Position numbers and translations under genes: made by a program. DNA of 64,000 nt from Pseudomonas fluorescens (GTDB lineage: Bacteria; Pseudomonadota; Gammaproteobacteria; Pseudomonadales; Pseudomonadaceae), in contig NZ_JSAK01000015.1 in NCBI RefSeq assembly GCF_000802965.1, forward strand, positions 1-64,000, in the 5' to 3' direction. This document shows, piece by piece, positions 1 to 8,146 of the stretch. Position 1 is the first letter of the stretch; every line of letters starts with the position of its first letter. The notes beneath the pieces were generated by a model. The model searched no databases and had not been told where the DNA came from. It saw only the letters and a program-made list of their open reading frames with translations.

Positions 1-57
1 AGAATCTCCCACAGTTTGATCGGTGATGCCCACAGGATTTGTGTGCAACACAAAACC

Positions 58-86
58 CTGTAGGAGCGAGCCTGCTCGCGATAGCG
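58..86. repeat. Single REP element
   Basis: A GTAGGAGCGAGCCTGCTCGC palindrome, a common Pseudomonas REP class, lies just downstream of the minus-strand gene that ends at 115. It can form a short hairpin and may act as a weak terminator. No inverted partner of the same class is seen within 100 bases. Confidence 0.7.
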
Positions 87-114
87 TCAGTTCAGACGCT
101 GACGAGCGATAGGT

Positions 115-486
115 TCAGATAAACCCTTCCTCATCATCATCAACCAAATGACTCAACCCACCCAACGCTTCCCGGGCCTGGCTGCGGTCCATGAGTTTGG
201 CCTGCGCAGGCGCTGGCAGGTCGGTAACGCGAATCACGCCTTTGCTGATCAGCACTTCGATCAAGTCGTCGAGTACCCGGATCATCTCCAGGTCGCTCTG
301 GCGCAGTTGCTTGAGCTGTTTGATTTGCTGCAGTTGCTTGTGGCTGGTGGCCACGACTTCATTGGCAAACCACTCCTGAAGATCAGGGTGGTCAGCCGGC
401 AGCGTTTCCGTGGATTCGGCGTAAGCTTCGGCTTCCACGCGCATCAGTTGGCCGTCTGTGTCGCGTTGCACGTAGAACATAAACAT
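115..486 (-). CDS. Conserved Pseudomonas protein, 'tryptophan synthase subunit beta like'
   Basis: This 123-residue soluble protein begins MFMFYVQRDTDGQLMRVEAE and has an acidic C-terminus (DDDEEGFI). I recognise it as a family widespread in Pseudomonas and usually labelled 'tryptophan synthase subunit beta like'. That label is historical: there is no PLP-binding motif and the protein is far too short to be TrpB. A central Gln/Leu-rich stretch (residues about 48-65) looks helical, followed by a region with a possible protein-interaction role. It stands alone, convergent with nothing obvious, and its function is unknown. Confidence 0.75.
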   Translation of the reverse strand: MFMFYVQRDTDGQLMRVEAEAYAESTETLPADHPDLQEWFANEVVATSHKQLQQIKQLKQLRQSDLEMIRVLDDLIEVLISKGVIRVTDLPAPAQAKLMDRSQAREALGGLSHLVDDDEEGFI

Positions 487-554
487 CCCTCACAAGTGAA
501 CAGCGTCATGCTGTCAGCAGCATAGGTGAATTAAGCCATATGGTTATTCGCTAA

Positions 555-590
555 CGGTATTTAAATTCACGTTCTTATATCTATAAAGTT
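555..590 (+). promoter_or_regulatory. 36-base AT-rich element shared with 60842-60877
   Basis: The block opens with CGGTATTTAAATT and closes with TAAAGTT. It matches 29 of 36 bases of a block at 60842-60877 without gaps. It lies 117 bases upstream of the dioxygenase start at 707. As both genes head organosulfur-type transport units, I infer an activator site or promoter for sulfur starvation, possibly CysB. No transcription start is visible. Confidence 0.45.
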
Positions 591-706
591 AATCCACTGC
601 GTACCTGCCGACCAATCGGCGCGCCGCACGACACGAACCAACACGACATCCGTGAGTTTCTGATCGACGCGCGCGCCCTTGAGCGTGCCGTGCGTGGGAG
701 TGAATT

Positions 707-1594
707 ATGTCCGCAGCTTCAACATCGCCAAGCATCGCACCACAGTTTTTCGAAATCCGCCCGTTCAGCGGTGCGGTGGGTGCCGAAATCATCGGCCTCG
801 ATTTGTCTCGCCCGGTCAATGATCAGGATTTTGCGCGCATTCATCGTGCGCACCTGGATTATCACGTGGTGGTGTTCCGTGACCAACGCATTACCCCCGA
901 ACAGCAAATCGATTTCAGCCGCCGTTTTGGCGTGTTGCAGATCCATGTGCTCAAGCAGTTCCTGCTGACCGGGCACCCGGAAATTCTCATCGTTTCCAAC
1001 ATCATTGAAAACGGCCAATCCATCGGCCTCGGCGATGCCGGCAAGTTCTGGCATTCCGATCTCTCCTACAAAGAACTGCCAAGCCTGGGCTCGATGCTGC
1101 ATGCCCAGGAACTGCCGTCCGAAGGCGGCGACACCTTGTTCGCCGACATGCACAAAGCCTGGGACAACCTGCCCGAGGCGCTGCGCAAAGCGGTCGAAGG
1201 TCGCTCGGCGGCGCACTCCTACACGGCGCGCTACAGCGAGACCAAATTCGAAGGCAACTGGCGCCCTACCCTGACGCCGGAACAACTGGCGCAAGTCGCC
1301 GAAGTCATTCACCCGGTGGTGCGTACCCACCCGGAAAACGGGCGCAAGGCGTTGTTCGTCAGCGAGGGTTTCACTACCCGCATCGTTGGCCTGCCGGAAG
1401 ACGAGAGCAAGCAACTGCTCGAAGAACTCTACGCCCACAGCGTGTTGCCGCAAAACATCTACCGCCATCAGTGGCAGCCCCATGACCTGGTGTTCTGGGA
1501 CAACCGTTCGCTGATCCACCTTGCCGCCGGATGCCCAAGCCATCTGCGCCGCAAGCTGTATCGCACCACCATCCAGGGCGACGCGCCTTTCTGA
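707..1594 (+). CDS. TauD/TfdA-family alpha-ketoglutarate-dependent dioxygenase
   Basis: The 295-residue protein belongs to the Fe(II)/alpha-ketoglutarate dioxygenases that release sulfite or sulfate from sulfonates or sulfate esters. The facial-triad ligands are visible as H116-S-D118 (in WHSDLSY) and H271, followed by the Arg-rich RRKLYRT segment expected to bind the co-substrate. The N-terminal GAVGAEIIGLDLS block is typical of TauD relatives. The start follows GGGAGTGAATT. It is the first gene of a four-gene unit with a binding protein, ATPase and permease, so it probably cleaves whatever that importer brings in. The substrate (taurine, another sulfonate, or a non-sulfur ether) cannot be told from sequence. 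Confidence 0.88.
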   Translation: MSAASTSPSIAPQFFEIRPFSGAVGAEIIGLDLSRPVNDQDFARIHRAHLDYHVVVFRDQRITPEQQIDFSRRFGVLQIHVLKQFLLTGHPEILIVSNIIENGQSIGLGDAGKFWHSDLSYKELPSLGSMLHAQELPSEGGDTLFADMHKAWDNLPEALRKAVEGRSAAHSYTARYSETKFEGNWRPTLTPEQLAQVAEVIHPVVRTHPENGRKALFVSEGFTTRIVGLPEDESKQLLEELYAHSVLPQNIYRHQWQPHDLVFWDNRSLIHLAAGCPSHLRRKLYRTTIQGDAPF

Positions 1595-1611
1595 TTTGTC
1601 GGAGATTGATC

Positions 1612-2637
1612 ATGTCCAAACGTCTACCCTTTGCACCGCTGGCCGCGGCCATCGGCCTGGGTTTCAGCCTGATCGCCGGCAGCCTCGTGGCGCCGACTGC
1701 GGCCCATGCCGAAGGTGAAATCCGCATCGCCGAACAGTTCGGCATTGTTTACTTGCTGCTCAACGTGGTGCGCGATCAGAACCTGATCGAGAAGTACGGC
1801 AAGCAGGAAGGCATCGACATCAAGGTCGACTGGACCCAGCTGTCCGGTGGCGCCGCGGTCAACGATGCGTTGCTCTCCGGTTCCATCGACATTGCCGGTG
1901 CCGGCGTCGGCCCGCTGCTGACCATCTGGGACCGCACCCACGGCAAGCAAAACGTTAAAGCCGTGGCTTCGCTGGGCAACTTCCCGTACTACCTGGTGAG
2001 CAACAATCCGAAGGTCAAAACCATTGCTGACTTCACCGAGAAAGACCGCATCGCCGTGCCGGCGGTGGGTGTGTCGGTGCAGTCGCGTTTCCTGCAATAC
2101 GCGGCCGCCAAGCAATGGGGTGACAAGGAATTCAATCGCCTCGACAAGTACACCATCGCCGTTCCGCACCCTGATGCCACGGCGGCGCTGATCGCTGGCG
2201 GCACCGAGTTGAGCGGGCACTTCTCCAACCCGCCGTTCCAGGATCAGGCGTTGGCCAATCCGAACGTGCACGTGGTGCTCAACACCTACGACCTGCTCGG
2301 CCCGAACTCACCGACGGTGCTGTTCGCTACAGAGAAATTCCGCAATGAAAACCCGAAAACCTACAAAGCCTTTGTCGACGCGTTGACCGAAGCCGCGCAA
2401 TTCGCGCAGAACGATAAAGGCGCGGCGGCGGACACTTACATCCGCGTCACCAAGGCGAAAATCGACCGCGCCGAGTTGCTGAAAATCATCGACAACCCGC
2501 AGTTCGAATTCAGCGTCACGCCGAAAAATACCTACCCGCTGGCCGAGTTCCTCTACCGCGTGGGCGCGATCAAAAACAAACCGGATTCGTGGAAGGATTA
2601 CTTCTTCCAGGACGCCAAGCCGCTGCAAGGGAGCTGA
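1612..2637 (+). CDS. Periplasmic substrate-binding protein, SsuA/TauA (NMT1-like) family
   Basis: This 341-residue protein has a clear Sec signal peptide ending near AAHA (residues 28-31) and then reads EGEIRIAEQFGIVYLL, the usual opening of sulfonate/nitrate-type binding proteins. The start at 1612 follows GGAGATTGATC. An upstream in-frame codon would only add a charged leader that hides the signal peptide. It sits 17 bases after the dioxygenase and 5 bases before the ATPase, and should deliver an organosulfur compound to the membrane permease. Specificity is unknown. The 'DLLGPNSPT' and C-terminal 'YRVGAIKNKPDSWKDYF' segments are typical of the family. Confidence 0.87.
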   Translation: MSKRLPFAPLAAAIGLGFSLIAGSLVAPTAAHAEGEIRIAEQFGIVYLLLNVVRDQNLIEKYGKQEGIDIKVDWTQLSGGAAVNDALLSGSIDIAGAGVGPLLTIWDRTHGKQNVKAVASLGNFPYYLVSNNPKVKTIADFTEKDRIAVPAVGVSVQSRFLQYAAAKQWGDKEFNRLDKYTIAVPHPDATAALIAGGTELSGHFSNPPFQDQALANPNVHVVLNTYDLLGPNSPTVLFATEKFRNENPKTYKAFVDALTEAAQFAQNDKGAAADTYIRVTKAKIDRAELLKIIDNPQFEFSVTPKNTYPLAEFLYRVGAIKNKPDSWKDYFFQDAKPLQGS

Positions 2638-2642
2638 TCGAA

Positions 2643-3503
2643 ATGAATGCCCCTTTGCAAGGCCACACGGTCAGCAAACCGAACGCAAAAGCCCAGGCGC
2701 TGTTGTCGGTCGATAACGTCAGCCTCGAATACCGCACGCCACAACGTGTGGTTCGAGCGACCCACCAAGTCAGTTTCGAAATCGACCCGGCGGACCGCTT
2801 TGTCCTTCTCGGGCCATCCGGTTGTGGCAAGTCGACACTGCTCAAAGCGGCTGCCGGATTCATCCAGCCCGTCGAAGGCGAGATCCGTCTGCAAGGTCAG
2901 CGCGTCGATGCGCCGGGGCCGGACCGGATCGTCGTATTCCAGGAATTCGATCAACTGCCGCCGTGGAAAACCGTCAAACAGAACGTGATGTTTCCGCTGC
3001 TGGCGTCGAAAACCCTCAAGCGCAAAGAGGCAGAAGAACGAGCGCTGCACTACCTGGAGAAGGTCGGTCTGGCGGCGTTTGCCGATGCTTATCCGCATAC
3101 CTTGTCGGGTGGCATGAAGGCGCGAGTCGCCATCGCCCGGGCGTTGGCCATGCAACCGAAAATCCTGTTGATGGACGAACCCTTTGCCGCACTCGATGCC
3201 CTGACCCGGCGCAAGATGCAGGAAGAATTGCTGCTGCTCTGGGAAGAGGTGCGCTTCACGCTGCTGTTTGTCACGCACTCCATCGAAGAGGCGTTGGTGG
3301 TGGGCAATCGCATCTTGCTGTTGTCGCCGCATCCGGGGCGGGTACGCGCGGAAGTCCACAGTCATCAATACGATTTGCACAGCCTCGGTGGCGTGGCATT
3401 CCAGGAGTCGGCGCGGCGCATCCATCGGTTGTTGTTCGATGAAGGCCAGTCGCCGGAAACCGAGCGCGAACTGGATTTCGCCGACATCCGCATCGCTTAT
3501 TGA
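2643..3503 (+). CDS. ABC transporter ATP-binding protein, SsuB/TauB-like
   Basis: The 286-residue ATPase has Walker A GPSGCGKS, a Q-loop in VVFQEFDQLPPW, signature LSGGMKARVAIARA and Walker B ILLMDEPFAALDA, followed by the switch histidine in VTHSIEEA. The ATG at 2643 begins 5 bases after the binding-protein stop. LSGGMKARV in place of the common LSGGMQQRV is typical of the nitrate/sulfonate branch. It powers the importer formed with the permease at 3526. Confidence 0.88.
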   Translation: MNAPLQGHTVSKPNAKAQALLSVDNVSLEYRTPQRVVRATHQVSFEIDPADRFVLLGPSGCGKSTLLKAAAGFIQPVEGEIRLQGQRVDAPGPDRIVVFQEFDQLPPWKTVKQNVMFPLLASKTLKRKEAEERALHYLEKVGLAAFADAYPHTLSGGMKARVAIARALAMQPKILLMDEPFAALDALTRRKMQEELLLLWEEVRFTLLFVTHSIEEALVVGNRILLLSPHPGRVRAEVHSHQYDLHSLGGVAFQESARRIHRLLFDEGQSPETERELDFADIRIAY

Positions 3504-3525
3504 GCCAGTTTGAGAGGAGGGCCCG

Positions 3526-4392
3526 ATGAGCCATTTATCATCCCCGCGTGAAGAATTCGAAACTGTTCTGCAACCGCTGACTAGCGTGCCGCTGGAACGC
3601 GAACTGCCACTGGGCCAGCGTTTGTGGCAACAGGGCTGGATTCGTAAAAGCCTGATCCTGATTTTGCTCGCCGTACTGTGGGAAGCCGCTTCGCGTTACA
3701 CAAACAACGACCTGCTGCTGCCGAGCTTCATGCAAACCGCACATGCGCTGTACGACGGACTGCTCAGCGGCGAGTTGTTGGGCAAGGTGTGGATTTCCCT
3801 GGTGGTGTTGCTCAAGGGTTACCTGATCGGCATCGTCCTGGCTTTTGGCCTGACGACGCTGGCAGTGTCGACGCAATTCGGCCGCGATTTGCTCAGTACG
3901 CTGACCTCAATGTTCAACCCGCTGCCGGCCATTGCACTGTTGCCGCTGGCGTTGCTGTGGTTTGGGTTGGGGCAGAACAGCTTGATTTTTGTGCTGGTGC
4001 ATTCGGTGCTTTGGGCTTTGGCGTTGAACACCTATGCGGGGTTTCTCGGCGTCTCCGAAACCCTGCGCATGGCCGGGCGTAACTACGGCCTCAAGGGCAT
4101 GCGTTTTGTGTTGTTCATCCTGATACCGGCAGCGCTGCCGTCGATTCTTGCCGGCCTGAAAATCGGCTGGGCGTTTGCCTGGCGTACGTTGATTGCTGCT
4201 GAACTGGTGTTTGGTGCGACCAGTGGCAAGGGTGGGTTGGGGTGGTACATCTTTCAGAATCGCAATGAGTTGTATACGGATAAGGTGTTTGCCGGGTTGG
4301 CGGTGGTGATTTTGATTGGGTTGCTGGTGGAGAATCTGGTGTTTGATTCGTTGGAGAGAGTGACGGTGAAGCGGTGGGGGATGGTGCGGTGA
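3526..4392 (+). CDS. ABC transporter permease, SsuC/TauC-like
   Basis: The 288-residue inner membrane protein has about six hydrophobic helices after a soluble N-terminus of about 40 residues. A BPD_transp_1-type loop is visible in LRMAGRNYGLKGMRFVLFIL, corresponding to the EAA motif that docks on the ATPase. The Shine-Dalgarno GAGAGGAGG precedes the ATG. It completes the dioxygenase-binding protein-ATPase-permease unit, and a hairpin overlaps its stop codon. Confidence 0.87.
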   Translation: MSHLSSPREEFETVLQPLTSVPLERELPLGQRLWQQGWIRKSLILILLAVLWEAASRYTNNDLLLPSFMQTAHALYDGLLSGELLGKVWISLVVLLKGYLIGIVLAFGLTTLAVSTQFGRDLLSTLTSMFNPLPAIALLPLALLWFGLGQNSLIFVLVHSVLWALALNTYAGFLGVSETLRMAGRNYGLKGMRFVLFILIPAALPSILAGLKIGWAFAWRTLIAAELVFGATSGKGGLGWYIFQNRNELYTDKVFAGLAVVILIGLLVENLVFDSLERVTVKRWGMVR

Positions 4393-4406
4393 GCGTGGCT
4401 CACCGC
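4386..4406. terminator. Hairpin at the convergent end of the permease and RHS genes
   Basis: A perfect 9-base stem, GCGGTGAGC paired with GCTCACCGC around a 3-base loop, overlaps the permease stop codon. The converging RHS gene ends at 4423. There is no strong T-run, so termination efficiency is uncertain. The position fits a bidirectional terminator. Confidence 0.5.
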
Positions 4407-4422
4407 GCTTATGGAGCAGTAT

Positions 4423-5226
4423 TCAGTTTGCATCACGAATGCGCGTTACGGGGTTGCCCGTATTGCCTGTGTATTCTGAAACGCGCCTGTCGACTGTAAT
4501 TCCGGAAGTACCGTTGCCTCGAGGTAGTGAAGTTGGCCGAGTAGCTCTTGATGTGGTTGGATGTCGAGATATATACCGACTTTCGTATCCATTAACGTAT
4601 CGGTTTGGAGCGAACACCCGATCAGCCCGTTGTAATTGTGAAATCGTGGGTGGTGGGGGTCCAAGTTCTCGCATAACCTTCTGATCAAATAGAAAATTGT
4701 CAGTAAAAACCTTCTTCGCGCTCAGAACCGCGCTCCGAGTAGCTCCCAATACCTGCGAGACACCGCTGCCGACGGTGGTCGCAGTCTTACTGACCATCTG
4801 AATGGCTACGTTGCCCACTCTGCCCGTCATTGACTGCACGAAACGAGAAAGCGCCCATACCGATCGCCCCGTCGGATCCGAATTCATCACCGGCTCCCCT
4901 TCACAATACATATACGCATTCAATCCCCCCTCACCAAACGGACTCAAACTGTCCGGGCTATGAAAACGCATCAACCGTGGGTTGTAAGTTCGATAACCGT
5001 TGCCCAGCAAATACCATCCAGGTTTCGCCTCGCGCATTTCACCGTTGAACCCCAGCCGCGTCATGACCTCACGCTTTGAGGATTGCTGGCCGTAGGGCGA
5101 GTACGCAAGTTGGTTGGGGTTGCTCGCGTCGATTTCCGCGAGAACCGAGTTTTTGAGATCTACTGCGAGCAGCATCGTGCGTCGCTGGCTCTGGTTCTCT
5201 GGGTAAACGGTTTTGGCTTGAGTCAT
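4423..5226 (-). CDS. Short RHS repeat-associated core protein with a variable C-terminus
   Basis: The 267-residue protein carries the RHS core hallmark near residues 60-120 (GNGYRTYNPRLMRFHSPDSL and then GLNAYMYCEGEPVMNSDPTG). The remaining 145 residues or so match no family I know. Full RHS proteins exceed 1000 residues, so this is an orphan tip of the type common in fluorescent pseudomonads, beginning MTQAKTVYPENQSQRR. In polymorphic toxins the part after the DPTG motif is the toxic domain. Here that part is Ser/Thr/Arg-rich with no recognisable catalytic motif. No immunity-like gene or VgrG lies next to it, so a toxin role is only a possibility. The base composition is slightly lower in GC than its neighbours. 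Confidence 0.8.
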   Translation of the reverse strand: MTQAKTVYPENQSQRRTMLLAVDLKNSVLAEIDASNPNQLAYSPYGQQSSKREVMTRLGFNGEMREAKPGWYLLGNGYRTYNPRLMRFHSPDSLSPFGEGGLNAYMYCEGEPVMNSDPTGRSVWALSRFVQSMTGRVGNVAIQMVSKTATTVGSGVSQVLGATRSAVLSAKKVFTDNFLFDQKVMRELGPPPPTISQLQRADRVFAPNRYVNGYESRYISRHPTTSRATRPTSLPRGNGTSGITVDRRVSEYTGNTGNPVTRIRDAN

Positions 5227-5327
5227 TTGAGAGTACTTCGAAAGAATAGGGCCGAGAGGTTATTGGCCTTTATTTCTACTCGCCTCACCCAAGATTGAGA
5301 ACTATCAGAACTGATAGTGCTTTCGGC

Positions 5328-5417
5328 TGTAGGAGCAAGCTTGCTCGCGATAAACGATTACTCGGACTTCCTGAGGGACCGCGTCATGGCCATCGCGAGC
5401 AAGCTTGCTCCTACAGG
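5328..5417. repeat. REP inverted pair (BIME), GAGCAAGCTTGCTCGCGA class
   Basis: Two copies of TGTAGGAGCAAGCTTGCTCG face each other about 50 bases apart between the RHS and LysR genes. Each is itself a palindrome around AAGCTT. This is the classic REPIN arrangement of non-autonomous REP pairs. Confidence 0.85.
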
Positions 5418-5474
5418 CGGGTTGGCTGTTAGGATTGCGTTTGAGTCAGTGACGAATAGATATGAGTGCTCGCT

Positions 5475-6395
5475 ATGCAATTGCCTGACATGAATTTGTT
5501 AGTTGCCCTCGACGCCTTGCTCGACGAGGGCAGTGTGGTGGGTGCGGCGCGGCGGATGAACCTGAGCCCGGCGGCCATGAGCCGGACGTTGACGCGCATC
5601 CGCGAGGCCATTGGCGATCCGATTTTGGTGCGCGCCGGCCGAGGATTGGTGCCGACGCCCAAAGCACTTGAACTGCGCGAGCAGGTGAGGGAAGTGGTGG
5701 AGCAAGCCGCGCAGTTGTTCCACTCGGCCCGGGTGGTGGACCTGGGCAGTTTGCGGCGGCGTTTCAGCATTCGCGCCAACGATTTCTTCATCGGCATCTA
5801 CGGCGGCAAGCTGTTCGACACCATGGAGCGCCAGGCGCCGCATTGTGAATTACGTTTCGTGCCGGAAGGCGATGGCGATGACGAAGCCTTGCGCGAGGGC
5901 CGCATCGATTTGAGCGTCAGCAACAATCGGCCGCTGATGCCGGAAGTGAAAGTGCAGAATCTGTTTTCTACCCAGTTTGTCGGCCTGGTGCGTGAGGATC
6001 ATCCGTTGCTCGATGAAGAAATCACCGCTGAACGTTTTGCCGGGTTTTCCCATATCAGCATGTCTCGCCGCGGTATCGCCCGTGGGCCGATTGATACGGC
6101 GCTTAACGCCTTGGGACTGGAGCGGCGGGTGGCGGTGATTGCGCCGAGTTTCCATGCGGCGATGTTTGCCTTGCCCGATTCCGACCTGATCCTGCCGGTG
6201 CCCAAGGAAACGCTGTTGAGCGTACGTCGTTTGGGTTTGAAGTTGCGTTCGTTCACCCTGCCGATTCCGTTGCCGACCATCATGCTGACCCAGGCCTGGC
6301 ATCCGCGATTCGACAATGATCCTGCACACCGCTGGCTGCGCGAAACGCTGAAAACGTGCTGTGACGAGACTTGGATGGCGGCGCAACCTGTTTGA
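5475..6395 (+). CDS. LysR-family transcriptional regulator
   Basis: This 306-residue regulator begins MQLPDMNLLVALDALLDEGS and has the winged helix at residues about 5-65 (VVGAARRMNLSPAAMSRTLTRIREAIGDPI), followed by a periplasmic-binding-protein-like effector domain. An in-frame GTG nine bases upstream is possible, but the ATG at 5475 matches the usual family start. It lies 189 bases upstream of, and in the same direction as, an EmrB-like drug exporter. A dyad that looks like a LysR box lies between them, so it is the likely regulator of that efflux operon. The inducer is unknown. Confidence 0.87.
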   Translation: MQLPDMNLLVALDALLDEGSVVGAARRMNLSPAAMSRTLTRIREAIGDPILVRAGRGLVPTPKALELREQVREVVEQAAQLFHSARVVDLGSLRRRFSIRANDFFIGIYGGKLFDTMERQAPHCELRFVPEGDGDDEALREGRIDLSVSNNRPLMPEVKVQNLFSTQFVGLVREDHPLLDEEITAERFAGFSHISMSRRGIARGPIDTALNALGLERRVAVIAPSFHAAMFALPDSDLILPVPKETLLSVRRLGLKLRSFTLPIPLPTIMLTQAWHPRFDNDPAHRWLRETLKTCCDETWMAAQPV

Positions 6396-6397
6396 AA

Positions 6398-6482
6398 ATC
6401 AAAAGATCGCAGCCTTCGGCAGCTCCTACAGGTACATGCGAACCCCTGTAGGAGCTGCCGAAGGCTGCGATCTTTTGATCTT
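6398..6482. repeat. REP inverted pair, GATCAAAAGATCGCAGCC class
   Basis: The two arms, reading AAGATCGCAGCCTTCGGCAG inward and its reverse complement outward, form a near-perfect hairpin around the spacer GTACATGCGAACCC. It starts three bases after the LysR stop and probably also acts as its terminator. Confidence 0.85.
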
Positions 6483-6500
6483 AATGCTGCGTTTGGCGCA

Positions 6501-6519
6501 CTTATAACCTGCCGATAAG
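6501..6519. promoter_or_regulatory. Candidate LysR-box dyad upstream of the EmrB-like gene
   Basis: CTTAT and ATAAG are separated by 9 bases, a perfect 5-base inverted repeat that also satisfies the T-N11-A rule of LysR sites. A TAGAAT hexamer at 6547-6552 could be the -10 element of the downstream promoter. Binding by the adjacent LysR regulator is inferred. Confidence 0.4.
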
Positions 6520-6584
6520 TAAATTTTCGTAATGGCTCGCGCTCCATAGAATGCTCCGATGTTCAAATTCCGGAGCTTGCAGCA

Positions 6585-8120
6585 ATGACTTCCCTCACGG
6601 TCACGGCACCTGTCGCTGCGGCCAGCCCTACGGCCGCCGCACCACCGGTCTTCGGCCCGCGGATCATCATTGGCCTGGTGGGCGTGTTGCTGGCGGTGCT
6701 GGTCTCGGGCCTGAACGAGATGGTGACCAAAGTCGCCCTGGCCGATATCCGCGGTGCGTTGGCCATCGGCTATGACGAAGGCACCTGGCTGGTTGCCAGT
6801 TACACCGCGACTTCGGTGGCGGCCATGGCCTTCGCGCCGTGGTGCGCGGTGACATTCTCGTTGCGGCGTTTCACTCTCTGCGCCATCAGCGCTTTCACGC
6901 TGTTGGGCGTGTTGTGCCCGCTGGCGCCGAACTACGAAAGCCTGTTGCTCCTGCGCACGTTGCAAGGGCTCGCCGGCGGCGCGCTGCCACCGATGCTGAT
7001 GACCGTCGCCCTGCGTTTTTTGCCGGCCAACGTGAAGCTGTATGGCCTGGCCGGTTATGCCCTGACGGCCACGTTCGGCCCGGGGCTGGGCACGCCGCTG
7101 GCCGGGCTCTGGACCGAGTATGTCGGCTGGCAGTGGACCTTCTGGCAAGTCGTCGCGCCGTGCCTGATTGCCATGCTCGCCGTGGCTTATGGAATCCCCC
7201 AGGACCCGCTACGGCTGGAGCGCTTCAAGCAATTCAACTGGCGCGGTTTGCTGCTGGGTTTTCCGGCGATCTGCATGCTGGTGGTCGGCATTCTGCAAGG
7301 CAATCGGCTGGACTGGTTCGAGTCGAGCCTGATCAGCGTTTTGTTGGTGGCCGGGTCGCTGTTGCTGGTGCTGTTTTTGATCAACGAATGGTCGCAGCCG
7401 ATCCCGTTTTTCAAGATTCAGATGCTCGGCATCCGCAACCTTTCGTTCGCCCTGCTGACTCTGGCCGGGGTGCTGGTGGTGTTGCTGGCGGTGATCATTA
7501 TTCCGTCCAGTTACCTGGCGCAGGTCCAGGGTTATCGCCCGGTGCAGACCGCGCCGATCACTCTGTTGGCAGCATTGCCGCAACTGATTGCGCTGCCGAT
7601 GGTGGCGGCGCTGTGCAACCTGCGCTGGGTCGATTGTCGCTGGGTGCTGGGGATCGGCCTGAGCATGTTGGTGCTGTCCTGCATCGGTGGATCGCAATTG
7701 ACGTCGGCGTGGATTCGCGACGATTTCTACGTCCTGCAACTGCTGCAAATCTTCGGTCAACCCATGGCGGTGCTGCCGCTGTTGATGCTCTCCACCGGCA
7801 GCATCTCCCCGATGGACGGCCCGTTTGCGTCGTCCTGGTTCAACACCGTGAAAGGCCTGGCGTCGGTGATCGCCACCGGCGTGCTGGAGACCTTGACCAC
7901 GGCGCGGTTGCACTTTCATTCAACGATGTTGGTGGACCGCCTCGGTAACTCACCCTTGGTCGATTCCGACAGTGCAGGCCTCGCCCACCGGCTGCATGCG
8001 CAGGCCGTGGTGCTGACTGCGTCGGATCTCTATTTGTGCATGGCTGGCGTCGCTATGGCGCTGATCCTGCTGATTTTCTGGATGCCGACGCGGATCTATC
8101 CGCCGCGCGCACCGACTTGA
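6585..8120 (+). CDS. MFS drug exporter, DHA2 (EmrB/QacA-like) 14-helix family
   Basis: The 511-residue integral membrane protein has about 14 hydrophobic segments. An N-terminal Ala/Pro-rich tail precedes the first helix (IIIGLVGVLLAVLVSGLNEM). The helix-5 region GLGTPLAGLWTEYVGWQWTF is the antiporter motif-C-type G-x-P segment followed by the W-rich loop typical of EmrB. It is followed by a HlyD-type adaptor (27 bases on) and an outer membrane factor, so the three form a tripartite pump spanning both membranes. The substrates are likely hydrophobic or aromatic toxicants; specificity is not visible. Confidence 0.87.
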   Translation: MTSLTVTAPVAAASPTAAAPPVFGPRIIIGLVGVLLAVLVSGLNEMVTKVALADIRGALAIGYDEGTWLVASYTATSVAAMAFAPWCAVTFSLRRFTLCAISAFTLLGVLCPLAPNYESLLLLRTLQGLAGGALPPMLMTVALRFLPANVKLYGLAGYALTATFGPGLGTPLAGLWTEYVGWQWTFWQVVAPCLIAMLAVAYGIPQDPLRLERFKQFNWRGLLLGFPAICMLVVGILQGNRLDWFESSLISVLLVAGSLLLVLFLINEWSQPIPFFKIQMLGIRNLSFALLTLAGVLVVLLAVIIIPSSYLAQVQGYRPVQTAPITLLAALPQLIALPMVAALCNLRWVDCRWVLGIGLSMLVLSCIGGSQLTSAWIRDDFYVLQLLQIFGQPMAVLPLLMLSTGSISPMDGPFASSWFNTVKGLASVIATGVLETLTTARLHFHSTMLVDRLGNSPLVDSDSAGLAHRLHAQAVVLTASDLYLCMAGVAMALILLIFWMPTRIYPPRAPT

Positions 8121-8146
8121 ATGCTCCACTGAAACTGAAGGTTTTT

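Noticed and set aside
115..486. Functional TrpB (tryptophan synthase beta)
   Set aside because: Only 123 residues with no PLP site; the similarity is in the historical name alone.
4423..5226. Complete type VI secretion RHS effector
   Set aside because: It has only the core end and a short tail, with no repeats, no PAAR domain and no VgrG or chaperone gene nearby.
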